From: Novosphingobium sp. Chol11 | GTDB taxonomy: Bacteria > Pseudomonadota > Alphaproteobacteria > Sphingomonadales > Sphingomonadaceae | DNA: 64,000 nucleotides | Direction of reading: 5' to 3' | Assembly: GCF_900218065.1 (NCBI RefSeq) | Contig: NZ_OBMU01000003.1 | Location: 214,549-278,548, forward strand | Shown here: one piece after another, positions 45,855 through 55,206 of the stretch | Position numbering within the stretch: position 1 is the first letter of the stretch | Layout: every line of letters begins with the position of its first letter | Notes under the pieces: model-generated | Database searches by the model: none | Seen by the model: the letters and a program-made list of their open reading frames with translations, nothing else | Told to the model about the DNA's origin: nothing | Program-made: the position numbers and the translations under genes

Positions 45855-46697
45855 TCACTCCGCGCCAAGCCGCGCCGCATGCCAGCGCAGATGATCCGTC
45901 ATAAAGCTCGATATGAAATAATAGCTATGGTCATAGCCCTCGCGCATGTTGAGCGTCAGCCCGATCCCCGCCGCATCGCAAGCCGTCTGCAACAATTCCG
46001 AGCGCAACTGCTGCTCCAGAAACTGGTCGGCCGTCCCCTGATCCACCAATAATTCGGGCACGCGCGCGCCATCCTCGATCAGGGCGACGGCGTCATGCTT
46101 GCGCCACGCGGCCGGGTCGTCCCCCAAATAGCCGCCCAACGCCTTCTCGCCCCAGGCCACCTGACTGGGCGCGACGATCGGCGCGAAAGCAGACACCGCC
46201 TTGAACCGGCCCGGATGACGCAAGCCGATGGTCAGCGCGCCATGGCCGCCCATCGAATGTCCCATGATCGACTGGCGGCTCATGTCGGCCGGAAAATGCT
46301 CCGCGATCAGGGCGGGCAGTTCCTCCGTCACATAAGACCACATCCGATAATTGCGATTGAAGGGCGCCTGAGTGGCATCGACGTAAAAGCCGGCGCCAAG
46401 ACCGAAATCATAGGCGCCCGCAGGATCATCGGGCACACCCTCCCCGCGCGGCGACGTGTCCGGTGCGACGAAGATCAGCCCCAATTCCGCACAGGCTTTT
46501 CTGAACTCGCCCTTTTCCGTCACATTCGCATGCGTACAGGTCAGGCCCGACAAATACCAGACCACGGGCAGCTTCGCGCCCTCTTCATGCGGCGGCACAT
46601 AGACCGAAAAGCTCATGTCCGTCGCGGTTTCAGCGGAGGCATGGCGATAGACGCCCTGCACGCCGCCAAAGGCCTTGTTGGCGCTGACCTGTTCCAT
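45855..46697 (-). CDS. fghA: S-formylglutathione hydrolase
   Basis: This 280-residue esterase-D type hydrolase converts S-formylglutathione to formate and glutathione. The nucleophile motif is GHSMGGHGAL; other family blocks are YLSGLTCTHANVTEKGEF, FVAPDTSPRG and the C-terminal GYDHSYYFISSFM with the catalytic His. The open frame continues far upstream through frmA in another frame; the MEQVSANKAFGG start at 46697, 8 nt after the frmA stop, is correct. It is co-transcribed with frmA for formaldehyde detoxification. Confidence 0.93.
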   Translation of the reverse strand: MEQVSANKAFGGVQGVYRHASAETATDMSFSVYVPPHEEGAKLPVVWYLSGLTCTHANVTEKGEFRKACAELGLIFVAPDTSPRGEGVPDDPAGAYDFGLGAGFYVDATQAPFNRNYRMWSYVTEELPALIAEHFPADMSRQSIMGHSMGGHGALTIGLRHPGRFKAVSAFAPIVAPSQVAWGEKALGGYLGDDPAAWRKHDAVALIEDGARVPELLVDQGTADQFLEQQLRSELLQTACDAAGIGLTLNMREGYDHSYYFISSFMTDHLRWHAARLGAE

Positions 46698-46705
46698 GCC
46701 GCTGC

Positions 46706-47818
46706 TCAAAACACGACAACGCTGCGGATGCTCTCGCCCGCATGCATCAGGTCGAAACCCTTGTTGATCTCCTCCAGCGTCAGCACGTGGGTGATCATCG
46801 GATCGATCTCGATCTTGCCGTTCATGTACCAATCGACGATCTTGGGAACGTCCGTGCGGCCCTTTGCGCCGCCGAAAGCGCTTCCCTGCCACACTCGGCC
46901 AGTAACCAGCTGGAAAGGCCGGGTAGAAATTTCCTTGCCCGCTTCCGCCACGCCGATCACGGTCGAAACGCCCCATCCCCGATGGCATGCTTCCAGCGCC
47001 TGCCGCATCACTTCCGTATTGCCGGTGCAATCGAACGTGTAATCCGCCCCGCCGTCGGTCAATGCGACCAGATCAGCAACCACTTCCGCCGTGCTCTTCC
47101 CCCTGGGGTTGTAGAAATGGGTCATGCCGAAGCGCTTGCCCCACTCGGCCTTGCCGTCATTCACATCGACACCGATGATTCGGTCCGCCCCCACCATGCG
47201 CGCCGCCTGCAGGACATTGAGGCCGATACCGCCCAGGCCGAAGACGATGACATTGCTGCCGGGCGTCACCTTCGCCGTATTGATGACCGCCCCGATGCCG
47301 GTCGTCACGCCGCAGCCGACATAGCAACTCTTGTCGAAAGGCGCGTCTTCCCGGATCTTCGCCACGGCGATCTCGGGCAGCACCGTGAAGTTCGAAAAGG
47401 TCGAGCAGCCCATATAATGGAAGATCGTCTGCCCCTTGTAGCTGAACCGGCTCGTCCCATCCGGCATCAGCCCCTGGCCCTGGGTCGCGCGGATCGCCGT
47501 GCACAGGTTGGTCTTGCCCGACAGGCAGCTTTTGCACTGGCGGCATTCGGGCGTGTAGAGCGGGATCACATGATCGCCCGCCTTGACCGAAGTCACGCCC
47601 GGCCCAACCTCACGCACGACACCTGCGCCCTCATGGCCAAGGATCGACGGGAATATGCCCTCGCTGTCGAACCCGTCGAGCGTGTAGGCATCGGTATGGC
47701 AGATGCCGGTCGCCATGATCTCGACCAGGACCTCGCCTGCCTTCGGGCCTTCCAGATCGACCTCTACGATCTCCAGGGGCTTCTTCGCTTCAAATGCGAC
47801 GGCGGCGCGGGTCTTCAT
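46706..47818 (-). CDS. frmA: S-(hydroxymethyl)glutathione dehydrogenase (class III ADH)
   Basis: This 370-residue zinc alcohol dehydrogenase oxidises the formaldehyde-glutathione adduct with NAD. Catalytic-zinc and structural-zinc ligands are visible in [20 protein letters not shown] and [15 protein letters not shown], and the NAD fold in [22 protein letters not shown] precedes ATG 47818; an 11-codon upstream extension is rejected. The pair frmA-fghA matters when demethylation in aromatic catabolism releases formaldehyde. No FrmR-type regulator is adjacent. Confidence 0.95.
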   Translation of the reverse strand: MKTRAAVAFEAKKPLEIVEVDLEGPKAGEVLVEIMATGICHTDAYTLDGFDSEGIFPSILGHEGAGVVREVGPGVTSVKAGDHVIPLYTPECRQCKSCLSGKTNLCTAIRATQGQGLMPDGTSRFSYKGQTIFHYMGCSTFSNFTVLPEIAVAKIREDAPFDKSCYVGCGVTTGIGAVINTAKVTPGSNVIVFGLGGIGLNVLQAARMVGADRIIGVDVNDGKAEWGKRFGMTHFYNPRGKSTAEVVADLVALTDGGADYTFDCTGNTEVMRQALEACHRGWGVSTVIGVAEAGKEISTRPFQLVTGRVWQGSAFGGAKGRTDVPKIVDWYMNGKIEIDPMITHVLTLEEINKGFDLMHAGESIRSVVVF

Positions 47819-48430
47819 GCAGCGTTCCTCATCTCGAATGTGGGGCTGCACCAGCAGTGGTTCAATTTGGCCGCGCGATCAAGCCGCCGGTCTGCTTCAT
47901 CCGTCAGGATTTGCAGCGATCATGACGAAGTTCTTACGCCTTCGCCGGTAAAAAATGAAGCACAGCGTCCCGGGTGGGGAGATGGGTCTTTGGGACGCTG
48001 TGCTTCTCTCCCATAGTGCGACCCGAGGGAGTTAAAGGAGATAGTGCCCGGCAGAACCGGCCAAGAAATGCTGCAATCTGGCTGGTGGCGAGCTGGCCTG
48101 ATCAAGGCCCGCGCCATCCAGAACGAATAGCGAGTTTAAGGCCGACGCCATATTGCGCGCCCAGGCGGCCCGAAGATCATGAATGAAGAAAAGAGGCTAA
48201 GCGACTGCATTGCGTCATGTCCTGCTTCGGTAACCCCGCTGTCTCAATCATGAGACCGGAAGCTTTGCGTCTTGCCGTCACCGGCAGTTTGCCTTTTCGG
48301 TCAGATCACTCGCTATCGCGCGCTTTTCTGCCTTAGCAATTGCTTAACCCAATTATGCCCTCGGGTCAATGATTTGTGGCGGAAAAAAGATGCGTCGTGG
48401 AAACTATGCCATCGATCCACCTGTATTTGT
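47819..48430. other. 612-bp intergenic region without a gene
   Basis: No credible coding frame, tRNA or known riboswitch was found. It must contain the frmA promoter, read leftward. It has a strong inverted repeat at 47957-48006 and small hairpins further right (for example TGCCG/CGGCA near 48275-48290). Confidence 0.5.
47957..48006. promoter_or_regulatory. 15-bp perfect inverted repeat upstream of frmA
   Basis: GAAGCACAGCGTCCC (47957-47971) is perfectly complementary to 47992-48006, with a 20-nt G-rich loop. Transcribed in either direction this is a very stable hairpin. No T tract follows, so a terminator is unlikely. It could be a processed leader, an RNA element or a dispersed repeat. Confidence 0.5.
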
Positions 48431-50491
48431 TCACCGCTCATCGGCAGGCCCGATGCGCCGCTCCAATTCCTCAAGCCATAGCGTCGCCGTACCGTCTGAA
48501 GGCGCTCGCCAATCCCCCCGCGGCGACAGCGCGCCGCCTCCTGAAACTTTTGGCCCGTTCGGCAGCGCGGATCGCTTGAACTGGCTGATCGTGAAGAAGC
48601 GGTAGAGAAAATTGTCGAGCCAGTGCCGGATCGTGGGCAAGTCATAGGCCTGCTTTGCACTGTCGGGATAACCGGGCGGCCAGCTGCCCTCCTTCATGTC
48701 GCGCCACGCATGCCAGGCAAGGAAGGCCACCTTGGACGGCGGCTGTCCCCAGCGCACGATATGGTGCAGGAAAAAGTCGTTGAGCGCATATGGCCCGACC
48801 CTGCTCTCCGTGCTCTGCATCGCACCCGACGCATCGGCGGGCACCAGTTCGGGCGAGATTTCCTGATCGACGATCGCCTGCAATATCCCGTCCGTCTCCG
48901 CATCGAACTGGTTCGTCGCGATGCACCAGCGGATCAGATATTGGATCAGCGTCTTGGGCACGCCGCTGTTGACCGCATAATGGCTCATCTGGTCGCCGAC
49001 GCCATAGGTGCACCAGCCGAGCGCCAGTTCGGAAAGGTCGCCCGTCCCGACGACGAAACCGCCATGCCGGTTGGCTAGGCGGAACAGATAATCGGTCCTT
49101 AACCCCGCCTGGACATTCTCGAACGTTACATCATACACCGCCTCACCCCGCGCAAAGGGATGGTTCATGTCGGCCAGCATCTGCCGCGCCGCCGGACGGA
49201 TATCGATCGCTTCGCCGGTCACGCCCAGCGCCTTCATCAGCGCCCAGGCATTGGCCTTGGTCGTCTCACCCGTGGCAAAGCCGGGCATCGTGTAGCCAAG
49301 GATCGCCGATCGCGGCAGCCCCAGCCGGTCGCAAGCCTTCGCCGCGACGATCAGCGCATGGGTAGAATCCAGACCGCCCGACACGCCGATCACCAGATGC
49401 TTGCCAGACGTCGCGCGGAAACGGGTGACCAGCCCCTCCACCTGAATGTTGAACGCCTCATAACAGTCCGCATCCAGCCGCGCCGGATCAGCCGGGACGA
49501 AGGGGAAGCGGCGCACGGGCCGGTAGAGCCCTTCCCGCTTCCCAGCGGCCACAGCCTCGAACGCCACTTTCCGGAACCGCTGCTCGGGATGCCCCATCGC
49601 CTCGGCCGTATCGTTGAACGTGCCGTTGCGCATCCGCTCCAGCCGCAGCCTTTGCGCATCGATATCGGCATAGATGATCTCCGGCGCATCGCCGAAGCGT
49701 GCTGATTCCGCCAGCAGGTCGCCCATCTCATGCACCATCGCCTGCCCGTCCCAGGCCATGTCCGTCGTGCTCTCGCCATAGCCCGCCGCCGAATAGGCAT
49801 AGGCAGCGATGCACCGCATGGATTGCGCCGCCGACAAAAGGTCGCGGTCCCGCGCCTTGCCCACGATGATGTTCGACGCCGACAGGTTGCACAGGATCAG
49901 CGCGCCCGCCAGCGCGCCAAAGGTGGACGGCGGCAGCGGCGCCCAATAATCCTCGCAGATCTCGACATGGAATATGAAGTCGCCGCGTCCCTCTGCCTCA
50001 AAGATCAGGTCCGGCCCGAACGGCGCCCGATGCCCTGCGAGGTCGATGTCCAGCCCGGCCAACCCAGCTCCCGGCGCGAACCAGCGTTTTTCATAATATT
50101 CCCGGTAATTGGGCAGGTAGCTTTTGGGAACGACGCCCAGCAGTTTCCCCCCCGCAATCACCAATGCGGCATTGTAAAGCCGCCCCGCCCGTCGAACCGG
50201 CGCGCCCACGAGCAGCACCGGCAGATCAGCGCTCTCCTCGACCAGCCGCCCGATCTCCGCCTCCACCCGATCGAGCAGCGCGTCCTGCAGATGCAGGTCA
50301 TCGATGGCGTAGGAGGACAGGGACAGTTCCGGAAACAGGATGATGTCCGCCCCGTTGCCAGCCGCCTCACGCGCCAAACGCAAGATCGCCGCTGCATTGG
50401 CGCCCACATCGGCAACGCTCGCTTCGGGGGTCGCGGCAGCCAGCCGCACCAGCCCATGGGTTTCAATCGCCTCGAACCGTTCAGCCCCCAT
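48431..50491 (-). CDS. nadE: Glutamine-dependent NAD+ synthetase
   Basis: This 686-residue two-domain enzyme amidates deamido-NAD using glutamine. The N-terminal nitrilase-type glutaminase has E55 (LFPELSLSSYA), Lys in VPKSYLPNYREYYEKRWF and the nucleophile Cys in HVEICEDYW. The C-terminal synthetase has the P-loop-like GVSGGLDSTHALIV and ATGDLSELALGWCTYG-type blocks. Full family length. GGAGG lies 6 nt before the ATG. It overlaps the upstream NMN deamidase gene by 11 nt. Confidence 0.95.
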   Translation of the reverse strand: MGAERFEAIETHGLVRLAAATPEASVADVGANAAAILRLAREAAGNGADIILFPELSLSSYAIDDLHLQDALLDRVEAEIGRLVEESADLPVLLVGAPVRRAGRLYNAALVIAGGKLLGVVPKSYLPNYREYYEKRWFAPGAGLAGLDIDLAGHRAPFGPDLIFEAEGRGDFIFHVEICEDYWAPLPPSTFGALAGALILCNLSASNIIVGKARDRDLLSAAQSMRCIAAYAYSAAGYGESTTDMAWDGQAMVHEMGDLLAESARFGDAPEIIYADIDAQRLRLERMRNGTFNDTAEAMGHPEQRFRKVAFEAVAAGKREGLYRPVRRFPFVPADPARLDADCYEAFNIQVEGLVTRFRATSGKHLVIGVSGGLDSTHALIVAAKACDRLGLPRSAILGYTMPGFATGETTKANAWALMKALGVTGEAIDIRPAARQMLADMNHPFARGEAVYDVTFENVQAGLRTDYLFRLANRHGGFVVGTGDLSELALGWCTYGVGDQMSHYAVNSGVPKTLIQYLIRWCIATNQFDAETDGILQAIVDQEISPELVPADASGAMQSTESRVGPYALNDFFLHHIVRWGQPPSKVAFLAWHAWRDMKEGSWPPGYPDSAKQAYDLPTIRHWLDNFLYRFFTISQFKRSALPNGPKVSGGGALSPRGDWRAPSDGTATLWLEELERRIGPADER

Positions 50492-51020
50492 GCACCGCCT
50501 CCCTCATCATGTCCAAGGCGACCGCGATTGTTTTCAACCGGATCGGCCCGCGTCCCAGGTCACCGAAATGCTCCTCCCGATGCCGTGTTTCGCCGCCGCG
50601 CCGGGCGCACCCGAAGTGCACCAAGCCCGGCTCATCTCCCGGCGGCGCAGAGCCCGCATAGCCCGTCACCGCCAAGGCAATGTCCGCACTGGACTTCGCT
50701 ATCGCGCCTTCCGCCATCGCGATCGCGACATCGCGGCTCACCGCGCCGCACGAATCGATCTTCTCCCGCGCTATGCCCAGCAGTTCGCACTTGGCATCCT
50801 CGCTATACACGACGAACCCGCGCTCGAACGCATGGCTCGCGCCTTCCACATCGGTCAGCAGCGACGCCAGCAGCCCGCCCGTGCAACTCTCCGCCGTCGC
50901 GATTTTCAGGTCGGCGTCGCAACAGAGTTTCAGCAAGGCTTCGGCGGCCTCTTCCGTCGCGTTCGGCAGAGCAGGGGACAGGGTTTCAGCAGGCCCGCCG
51001 CCATTCGGATCGCCGTTCAT
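50481..51020 (-). CDS. pncC: Nicotinamide-nucleotide amidohydrolase (CinA C-terminal type)
   Basis: This 179-residue stand-alone CinA C-terminal domain has the motif ATAESCTGGLLASLLTDVEG with the active-site Ser, plus ALAVTGYAGSAPPGDEPG. The family deamidates NMN to nicotinate mononucleotide, recycling NMN released by DNA ligase and similar reactions. GGGAGGAAAGG precedes the ATG. The 11-nt overlap with nadE links NMN salvage to the final NAD amidation step. A 15-residue disordered N-terminal tail is present. Confidence 0.9.
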   Translation of the reverse strand: MNGDPNGGGPAETLSPALPNATEEAAEALLKLCCDADLKIATAESCTGGLLASLLTDVEGASHAFERGFVVYSEDAKCELLGIAREKIDSCGAVSRDVAIAMAEGAIAKSSADIALAVTGYAGSAPPGDEPGLVHFGCARRGGETRHREEHFGDLGRGPIRLKTIAVALDMMREAVHGG

Positions 51021-51169
51021 CCTTTCCTCCCTCTAATGGACATTCGCTTTTTCAACGACACGGGCGGCGCCGCCGTTCCCTGCCGGGCCCCTTCCCCGGA
51101 ACGATCTGAACCGATAACAGCTGTTCGGATAATCTAGATAAGAAGCTCGGACGGCAGGCAGGATGAGAA

Positions 51170-52258
51170 ATGACTGATCAATTGATCATCTTCGTGCAAA
51201 ATGGCGTCGGCCGCATCCGCCTTAACCGGCCAAGGGCTCTCCATGCGCTGACGACCGAAATGTGCGCTGCCATGATCGATGCGCTGCTCGCCTGGCGTCA
51301 CGATGACGACGTGTTCGCTGTCATGCTCGACCATGCCGTTTCCCCCGATGGCGATCCCAAATTATCGCGGGGCTTCTGCGCAGGCGGCGACATCGCCATG
51401 ATGGCCAATAGCGCGAAGGGCGACTGTTCGGAGGCCGAACGCTTCTTCCACACCGAATATCGGCTGAACCATCTGCTCTTCATATATGAAAAGCCCGTCA
51501 TAGCGTTCATCGACGGCATAGTGATGGGCGGCGGCGTCGGCATATCCGATCCCGCGCGTTTCCGCGTCGCCACGGAACGCACCATCTATGCCATGCCCGA
51601 AACGGGCATCGGCCTTTTCCCCGATGTAGGCGGCGGCTGGTTCCTGCCGCGCATGCCGGGCCGAACCGGCACCTGGCTCGCCACCACCGGAGCGCGCATC
51701 AATGGAGCCGATTGCGTGGCGATCGGCATCGCCACCCATTATATGGCCTCGGAAAAGCTCGACGCCGTCAAGGCGCGGATCATCGCCGACCCTGATGGCA
51801 TTGGCGAGATTTTGGATGAAATGAGCGACCCGCCGCCCCCCTCCCCCTGGGAAGCACAGCGCCCCGACATAGACCGGCTCTTTGCCGCCAGCCGCTATGA
51901 AGACATCCTCGCCGCCTTGCGCGCGGACGGATCGCAATGGGCGGCCGAGCAACTGGCGGTGCTCGCAACCAAATCGCCGCAGACGATCAAGGTCGCCCTG
52001 CGGCAAATGGCCGAGGGCGCTGGCTTCACGGACTTTGCAGCGAACATGCGCAATGAATATCGCATCGCCTGCCATGTCGTCCGCCGCCCCGATTTCATCG
52101 AAGGTGTCCGCGCCGTCATATTCGACAAGGACAATGCCCCGCGATGGAACCCAGCAACGCCCGAAGAGGTCACGGATACACTCCTCGACAGCCTCTTTGC
52201 GCCCCTGCCTGCGGACAGGGAGTGGACGCCGCTTCCCGAACTGAATACGGGCGTCTAA
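51170..52258 (+). CDS. Enoyl-CoA hydratase/isomerase-fold protein, HIBCH type
   Basis: This 362-residue crotonase-fold enzyme is most like 3-hydroxyisobutyryl-CoA hydrolase of valine breakdown. Evidence is the oxyanion segments GFCAGGDIAMM and IDGIVMGGGVGIS, then PETGIGLFPDVGGGWFLPRM with the Glu and Asp typical of HIBCH, and the extended C-terminal domain. AGGATGAGA precedes the ATG. It is alone, divergent from the pncC-nadE pair. An enoyl-CoA hydratase role is the alternative. Confidence 0.85.
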   Translation: MTDQLIIFVQNGVGRIRLNRPRALHALTTEMCAAMIDALLAWRHDDDVFAVMLDHAVSPDGDPKLSRGFCAGGDIAMMANSAKGDCSEAERFFHTEYRLNHLLFIYEKPVIAFIDGIVMGGGVGISDPARFRVATERTIYAMPETGIGLFPDVGGGWFLPRMPGRTGTWLATTGARINGADCVAIGIATHYMASEKLDAVKARIIADPDGIGEILDEMSDPPPPSPWEAQRPDIDRLFAASRYEDILAALRADGSQWAAEQLAVLATKSPQTIKVALRQMAEGAGFTDFAANMRNEYRIACHVVRRPDFIEGVRAVIFDKDNAPRWNPATPEEVTDTLLDSLFAPLPADREWTPLPELNTGV

Positions 52259-52317
52259 GGTGCAATCGCACGCGTCCATGCGATTGATACAAAATAGATG
52301 GAGAGGAGACCCATTCG

Positions 52318-53244
52318 ATGAAGCGTCTTGCCCTGATCACCCTGGCCCTGGCGATTGCCGCCCCCGCCGCTGCCCAGATGCAGATCACGCCGATCGCCAA
52401 GCCGAAGCTCGCCGAAATCCCGCTCTATCCAGCCTCAAAGGACGCGGACAACGAACAATGGGAGCATTACAGCATCCATTATGGTCAGCTGAACATGGAA
52501 AATGACATTGTCCGCAATGTCACGCGGCCGACGATCACGCCCTATCTCCCCGATCCGGCAAAGGCGACAGGCGCGGGCGTCGTGGTGGCGCCCGGCGGCG
52601 CCTTCCTTCAGCTTTCCATGGTCAGCGAAGGCGAAGAGATCGCTCGCTGGCTCGCCAGCCAGGGCATCGCCGCCTTCGTCCTCAAATATCGCCTGAATGA
52701 ATCGCCGCGCGATGCGAAGGCGTACAGCAAATTCATGGGCCAGCGCATGGCACAGGCGACCCAGCCGGGCGCCGTCGACAAGATCAAGGAGCCCCGCGCG
52801 ACGCAGGACGCATTGACGGCGCTCGCAATGATCCGCAACCGCGCCAACGAATTTCGCGTCGATCCCGCCCGCCTCGGCATGATCGGATTTTCCGCCGGAG
52901 CCATGACGGCGCTCAGCGCCGCGCTGGAGGGCCAAGGGGACGCGCGTCCCGCCTTCATCGGCTATATCTACGGCCCCATGACCGCCGTCACCGTTCCCGC
53001 CGACGCCCCGCCGATGTTCGCCGCCATCGCCATGGATGACAGCCTTTTCAAGAAGCAGGGCTTCGCCATTGCCGACGCATGGCGCAACGCCCGCCGCCCT
53101 GTCGAACTGCACGCTTATGAACGCGGCGAGCACGGCTTCGGTGCGGGACGCCCCGGCACCACCACAACCGGGCTGCTGCCCCAGTTCGCCGACTGGATGC
53201 GCATGCATGGCTGGCTGAAATCCTCCGCGACGCCAACGCATTGA
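52318..53244 (+). CDS. Exported alpha/beta hydrolase (BD-FAE-like esterase)
   Basis: This 308-residue hydrolase has a signal peptide (cleavage near AAAQ). The oxyanion motif is VVVAPGGAFLQLS and the nucleophile motif GMIGFSAGAMTA. The C-terminal YERGEHGFGAGRPGTT carries the catalytic His. This pattern is common in exported carbohydrate or xylan acyl esterases. GGAGAGGAG precedes the ATG. It follows the HIBCH gene by 59 nt and may or may not be co-transcribed. Substrate unknown. Confidence 0.85.
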   Translation: MKRLALITLALAIAAPAAAQMQITPIAKPKLAEIPLYPASKDADNEQWEHYSIHYGQLNMENDIVRNVTRPTITPYLPDPAKATGAGVVVAPGGAFLQLSMVSEGEEIARWLASQGIAAFVLKYRLNESPRDAKAYSKFMGQRMAQATQPGAVDKIKEPRATQDALTALAMIRNRANEFRVDPARLGMIGFSAGAMTALSAALEGQGDARPAFIGYIYGPMTAVTVPADAPPMFAAIAMDDSLFKKQGFAIADAWRNARRPVELHAYERGEHGFGAGRPGTTTTGLLPQFADWMRMHGWLKSSATPTH

Positions 53245-53286
53245 TCCAAACCGATGAAGATAGGCGCCTCGATTTCGCACTACATT

Positions 53287-53363
53287 CCCTCTCCCCTTCA
53301 GGGGTCGGCCAGAGGCGCGTGACTCTGGCCGAGGTGCCGAGCGCAGCGAAGGCGGGAGAGGGG
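53287..53363. repeat. Palindromic intergenic element
   Basis: Nested inverted repeats: outer CCTCTCCCC (53288-53296) with GGGAGAGGGG (53354-53363), inner TCGGCCAGAG (53305-53314) with CTCTGGCCGA (53323-53332). It fills most of the gap between convergent genes and probably stops transcripts or belongs to a dispersed repeat family. Confidence 0.6.
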
Positions 53364-53437
53364 ACCGCCTTCATCTCCCTCGCAAACGTTCAAACAAGGC
53401 ACGTAACTCGTCTGAAGGACCAGAGCGGCGAGCTTAA

Positions 53438-54253
53438 TCAAACCGCCCAAACCCCACTTGCCGCTGCATCCCGCGCATAATCAACGAACCGCCGCGGCTT
53501 TCGTCCCAGCACCCGTTCGACGTCATCGGTCAAATAGGCAAGCTTGCCATCCGCGATCCCGGAGTAGGTATAGGCATATTCCTCGGGCAACCCGCTCGCC
53601 ACTATGCCCTCGCGATAGGCATCCAGGCTGATCGGGACAAAGCTGATCTTCCGCCCCGTTGCTTCTGAAAGCGCCCTCGCAGCCTCCTCAAAGCCCAGCA
53701 GCTCAGGGCCGGTCAGCTCATAAATCTGCCCGGCATGCCGCCCGTCCAACAAAGCCGCCACCGCCACGGCGGCGACATCTTCGACATCGATGAACGGCTC
53801 CGTCGCGTCCCCCACGGGCAAAACCAGTTCGCCCGCCAACACGCCGTCGACAAAGAACATCTCGGAAAAATTCTGCATGAACCAGGCCGGGCGCAGGATG
53901 GTCCAGTCAGCCCCGCTGGCCCTGAACCCAGCCTCGACCGTATCCATGAAGCCTACATCGGCGCGCCCGGACAGCAGCACCTGCCGCTTCGCACCGCCAT
54001 CCCGCGCCACCTTCGCCAACCGGCCGATCTGCGCGCCCGCGTCAGGATGCGTGTTGTCGGGATGGGCGATATAGACGCCATCCACACCGTCCAGCAGGGG
54101 TTGCCAGCTGGCCTCTTCCTCCCAGACGAAAGGCGGCTCCGCCTGCCGCGATCCGATGCGGACCTCATGACCCAGCCCCGTCAGCCGATCCGCCACGCGG
54201 CGGCCCGTCTTACCGGTCGCGCCGATGACGGCAATGGTCGATTTCTGGCTCAT
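53438..54253 (-). CDS. NmrA-like NAD(P)-binding protein
   Basis: This 271-residue atypical SDR has the N-terminal Rossmann motif IAVIGATGKTGRRVADRL and later YELTGPELLGFEEAARALSE, typical of the NmrA/SDR_a5 group. The SDR Tyr-x3-Lys is not evident. Members range from redox sensors to quinone or azo reductases. ATG 54253 is preferred to the start six codons earlier because GGGACAGGA directly precedes it. It stands alone. Confidence 0.85.
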   Translation of the reverse strand: MSQKSTIAVIGATGKTGRRVADRLTGLGHEVRIGSRQAEPPFVWEEEASWQPLLDGVDGVYIAHPDNTHPDAGAQIGRLAKVARDGGAKRQVLLSGRADVGFMDTVEAGFRASGADWTILRPAWFMQNFSEMFFVDGVLAGELVLPVGDATEPFIDVEDVAAVAVAALLDGRHAGQIYELTGPELLGFEEAARALSEATGRKISFVPISLDAYREGIVASGLPEEYAYTYSGIADGKLAYLTDDVERVLGRKPRRFVDYARDAAASGVWAV

Positions 54254-54429
54254 TCCTGTCCCCTTGTCCAACGTCAGCGCTCAGCAGAGCCGCTGATCTT
54301 TCGATGGGGATATTCTGTCCAAGCCAACCCCGCGTCACAAGGGCAGTCCCACATAATTCTCCGCGATCGCCGTCTGCGCCGCTCGCGAGGCGACTGGCGC
54401 GCTACGCGGTGACAGGCTATCAGTCCGCC

Positions 54430-54633
54430 ATGAGCGAGGATATCCGCCACATTCTCGATCGCCTGCGCACGCCGCTTGACAACCCCGTCGCCCGCGCCCG
54501 CCGCATGGTCGAGGCCTATGTGCCCGAGCATCGCCGCGGCCCAGGCTGGGACCGCCACTGGCGCGAGCTAGAAGCCTATATCGAACTGCCAGGCCGCTGG
54601 ATCGGCGGAGAAAAAGCCGAAGATGACGTCTGA
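54430..54633 (+). CDS. Small hypothetical protein, first of an overlapping pair
   Basis: This 67-residue protein (MSEDIRHILDRLRTPLDN...) is helical and charged, with no signal or membrane segment. The frame extends to 54304, but the upstream stretch is Arg/Pro-rich and unlike a coding start. It overlaps the next small gene by 11 nt, which suggests they are expressed together. No family recognised. Confidence 0.65.
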   Translation: MSEDIRHILDRLRTPLDNPVARARRMVEAYVPEHRRGPGWDRHWRELEAYIELPGRWIGGEKAEDDV

Positions 54634-54850
54634 CAAGATCATCGACCTGCTGGTCGCCCGACTGGTCCGCGACCATGGCCGCAGCAAGCATCACTGGCGC
54701 AAGGTGCTGGGCGCGGTCCGCCTTTACAGCCGCCACACCCACCCCCATTGCAACTGGACGATCACTCCCACCGGCACCAGTCACGAAATCTCGGTAATCG
54801 AAGGTCTGATGGACGACCTGCGGATGAGGCATCCTACGCTCAGCAGCTAA
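54623..54850 (+). CDS. Small hypothetical protein, second of the pair
   Basis: This 75-residue basic protein is rich in His and Arg in its middle (LYSRHTHPHCNW), with a C-terminal helix SHEISVIEGLMDDLRMRHP. It starts inside the preceding gene. Cytoplasmic by sequence. I recognise it only as the sort of short conserved hypothetical seen in sphingomonads; function unknown. Confidence 0.7.
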   Translation: MTSDKIIDLLVARLVRDHGRSKHHWRKVLGAVRLYSRHTHPHCNWTITPTGTSHEISVIEGLMDDLRMRHPTLSS

Positions 54851-54879
54851 GCTTGGCCCGTTTCGAGCGAAGTCCTGCC

Positions 54880-55077
54880 TCAGCTTCCAGCTTGCGTATT
54901 CACCGGTGGCGCGAGCGGATTGGCGTCATCGACCTCGCCTTTCTCGATCTTTTCCTCAGCCTCGCCGCTTTGCTGATCGCTGCCGTCCTCGGGCGATCCC
55001 CGTTCGGGCGGCGGGATGTCGTTGCTGCCCTCTGCCGGTTCATCTGGCGATTGGCCGCGTTGCCTGTCCTGCTGCAT
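54880..55077 (-). CDS. Small acidic disordered protein
   Basis: This 65-residue, Glu/Asp/Pro/Ser-rich protein (MQQDRQRGQSPDEPAEGSND...) is predicted to be unstructured. The ATG at 55077 has AGAGGAAA 5 nt upstream, a much better start than the longer frame to 55188. It is divergent from the coiled-coil protein gene that follows. Function unknown; a stress-related role is only a guess. Confidence 0.65.
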   Translation of the reverse strand: MQQDRQRGQSPDEPAEGSNDIPPPERGSPEDGSDQQSGEAEEKIEKGEVDDANPLAPPVNTQAGS

Positions 55078-55206
55078 GAAAATTTCCTCTGTTGCTATCT
55101 TGGTCCAACGCTGCCGTGGCCGCAGGTTTCCCTGCGTCGAGCCTACCGCTAACATGGATGAGCCCGTCGACATGGCACCCCCGGCCATCAGGAGCGTTCA
55201 GCTCCA

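Noticed and set aside
46698..47030. 111-codon N-terminal extension of S-formylglutathione hydrolase
   Set aside because: It lies within frmA in another frame; the protein starting at 46697 has the normal family length.
48200..48300. Possible riboswitch upstream of frmA
   Set aside because: Two small hairpins are present, but no conserved core of glycine, SAM or other known riboswitches could be matched.
49730..51109. Rightward 459-codon frame opposite nadE/pncC
   Set aside because: Both genes on the other strand are unmistakable enzymes; the frame is low-complexity Arg/Pro/Ser.
54304..54429. Upstream part of the small frame ending at 54633
   Set aside because: The Arg/Pro/Ser-rich stretch lacks a ribosome site and looks non-coding; ATG 54430 opens the helical protein.
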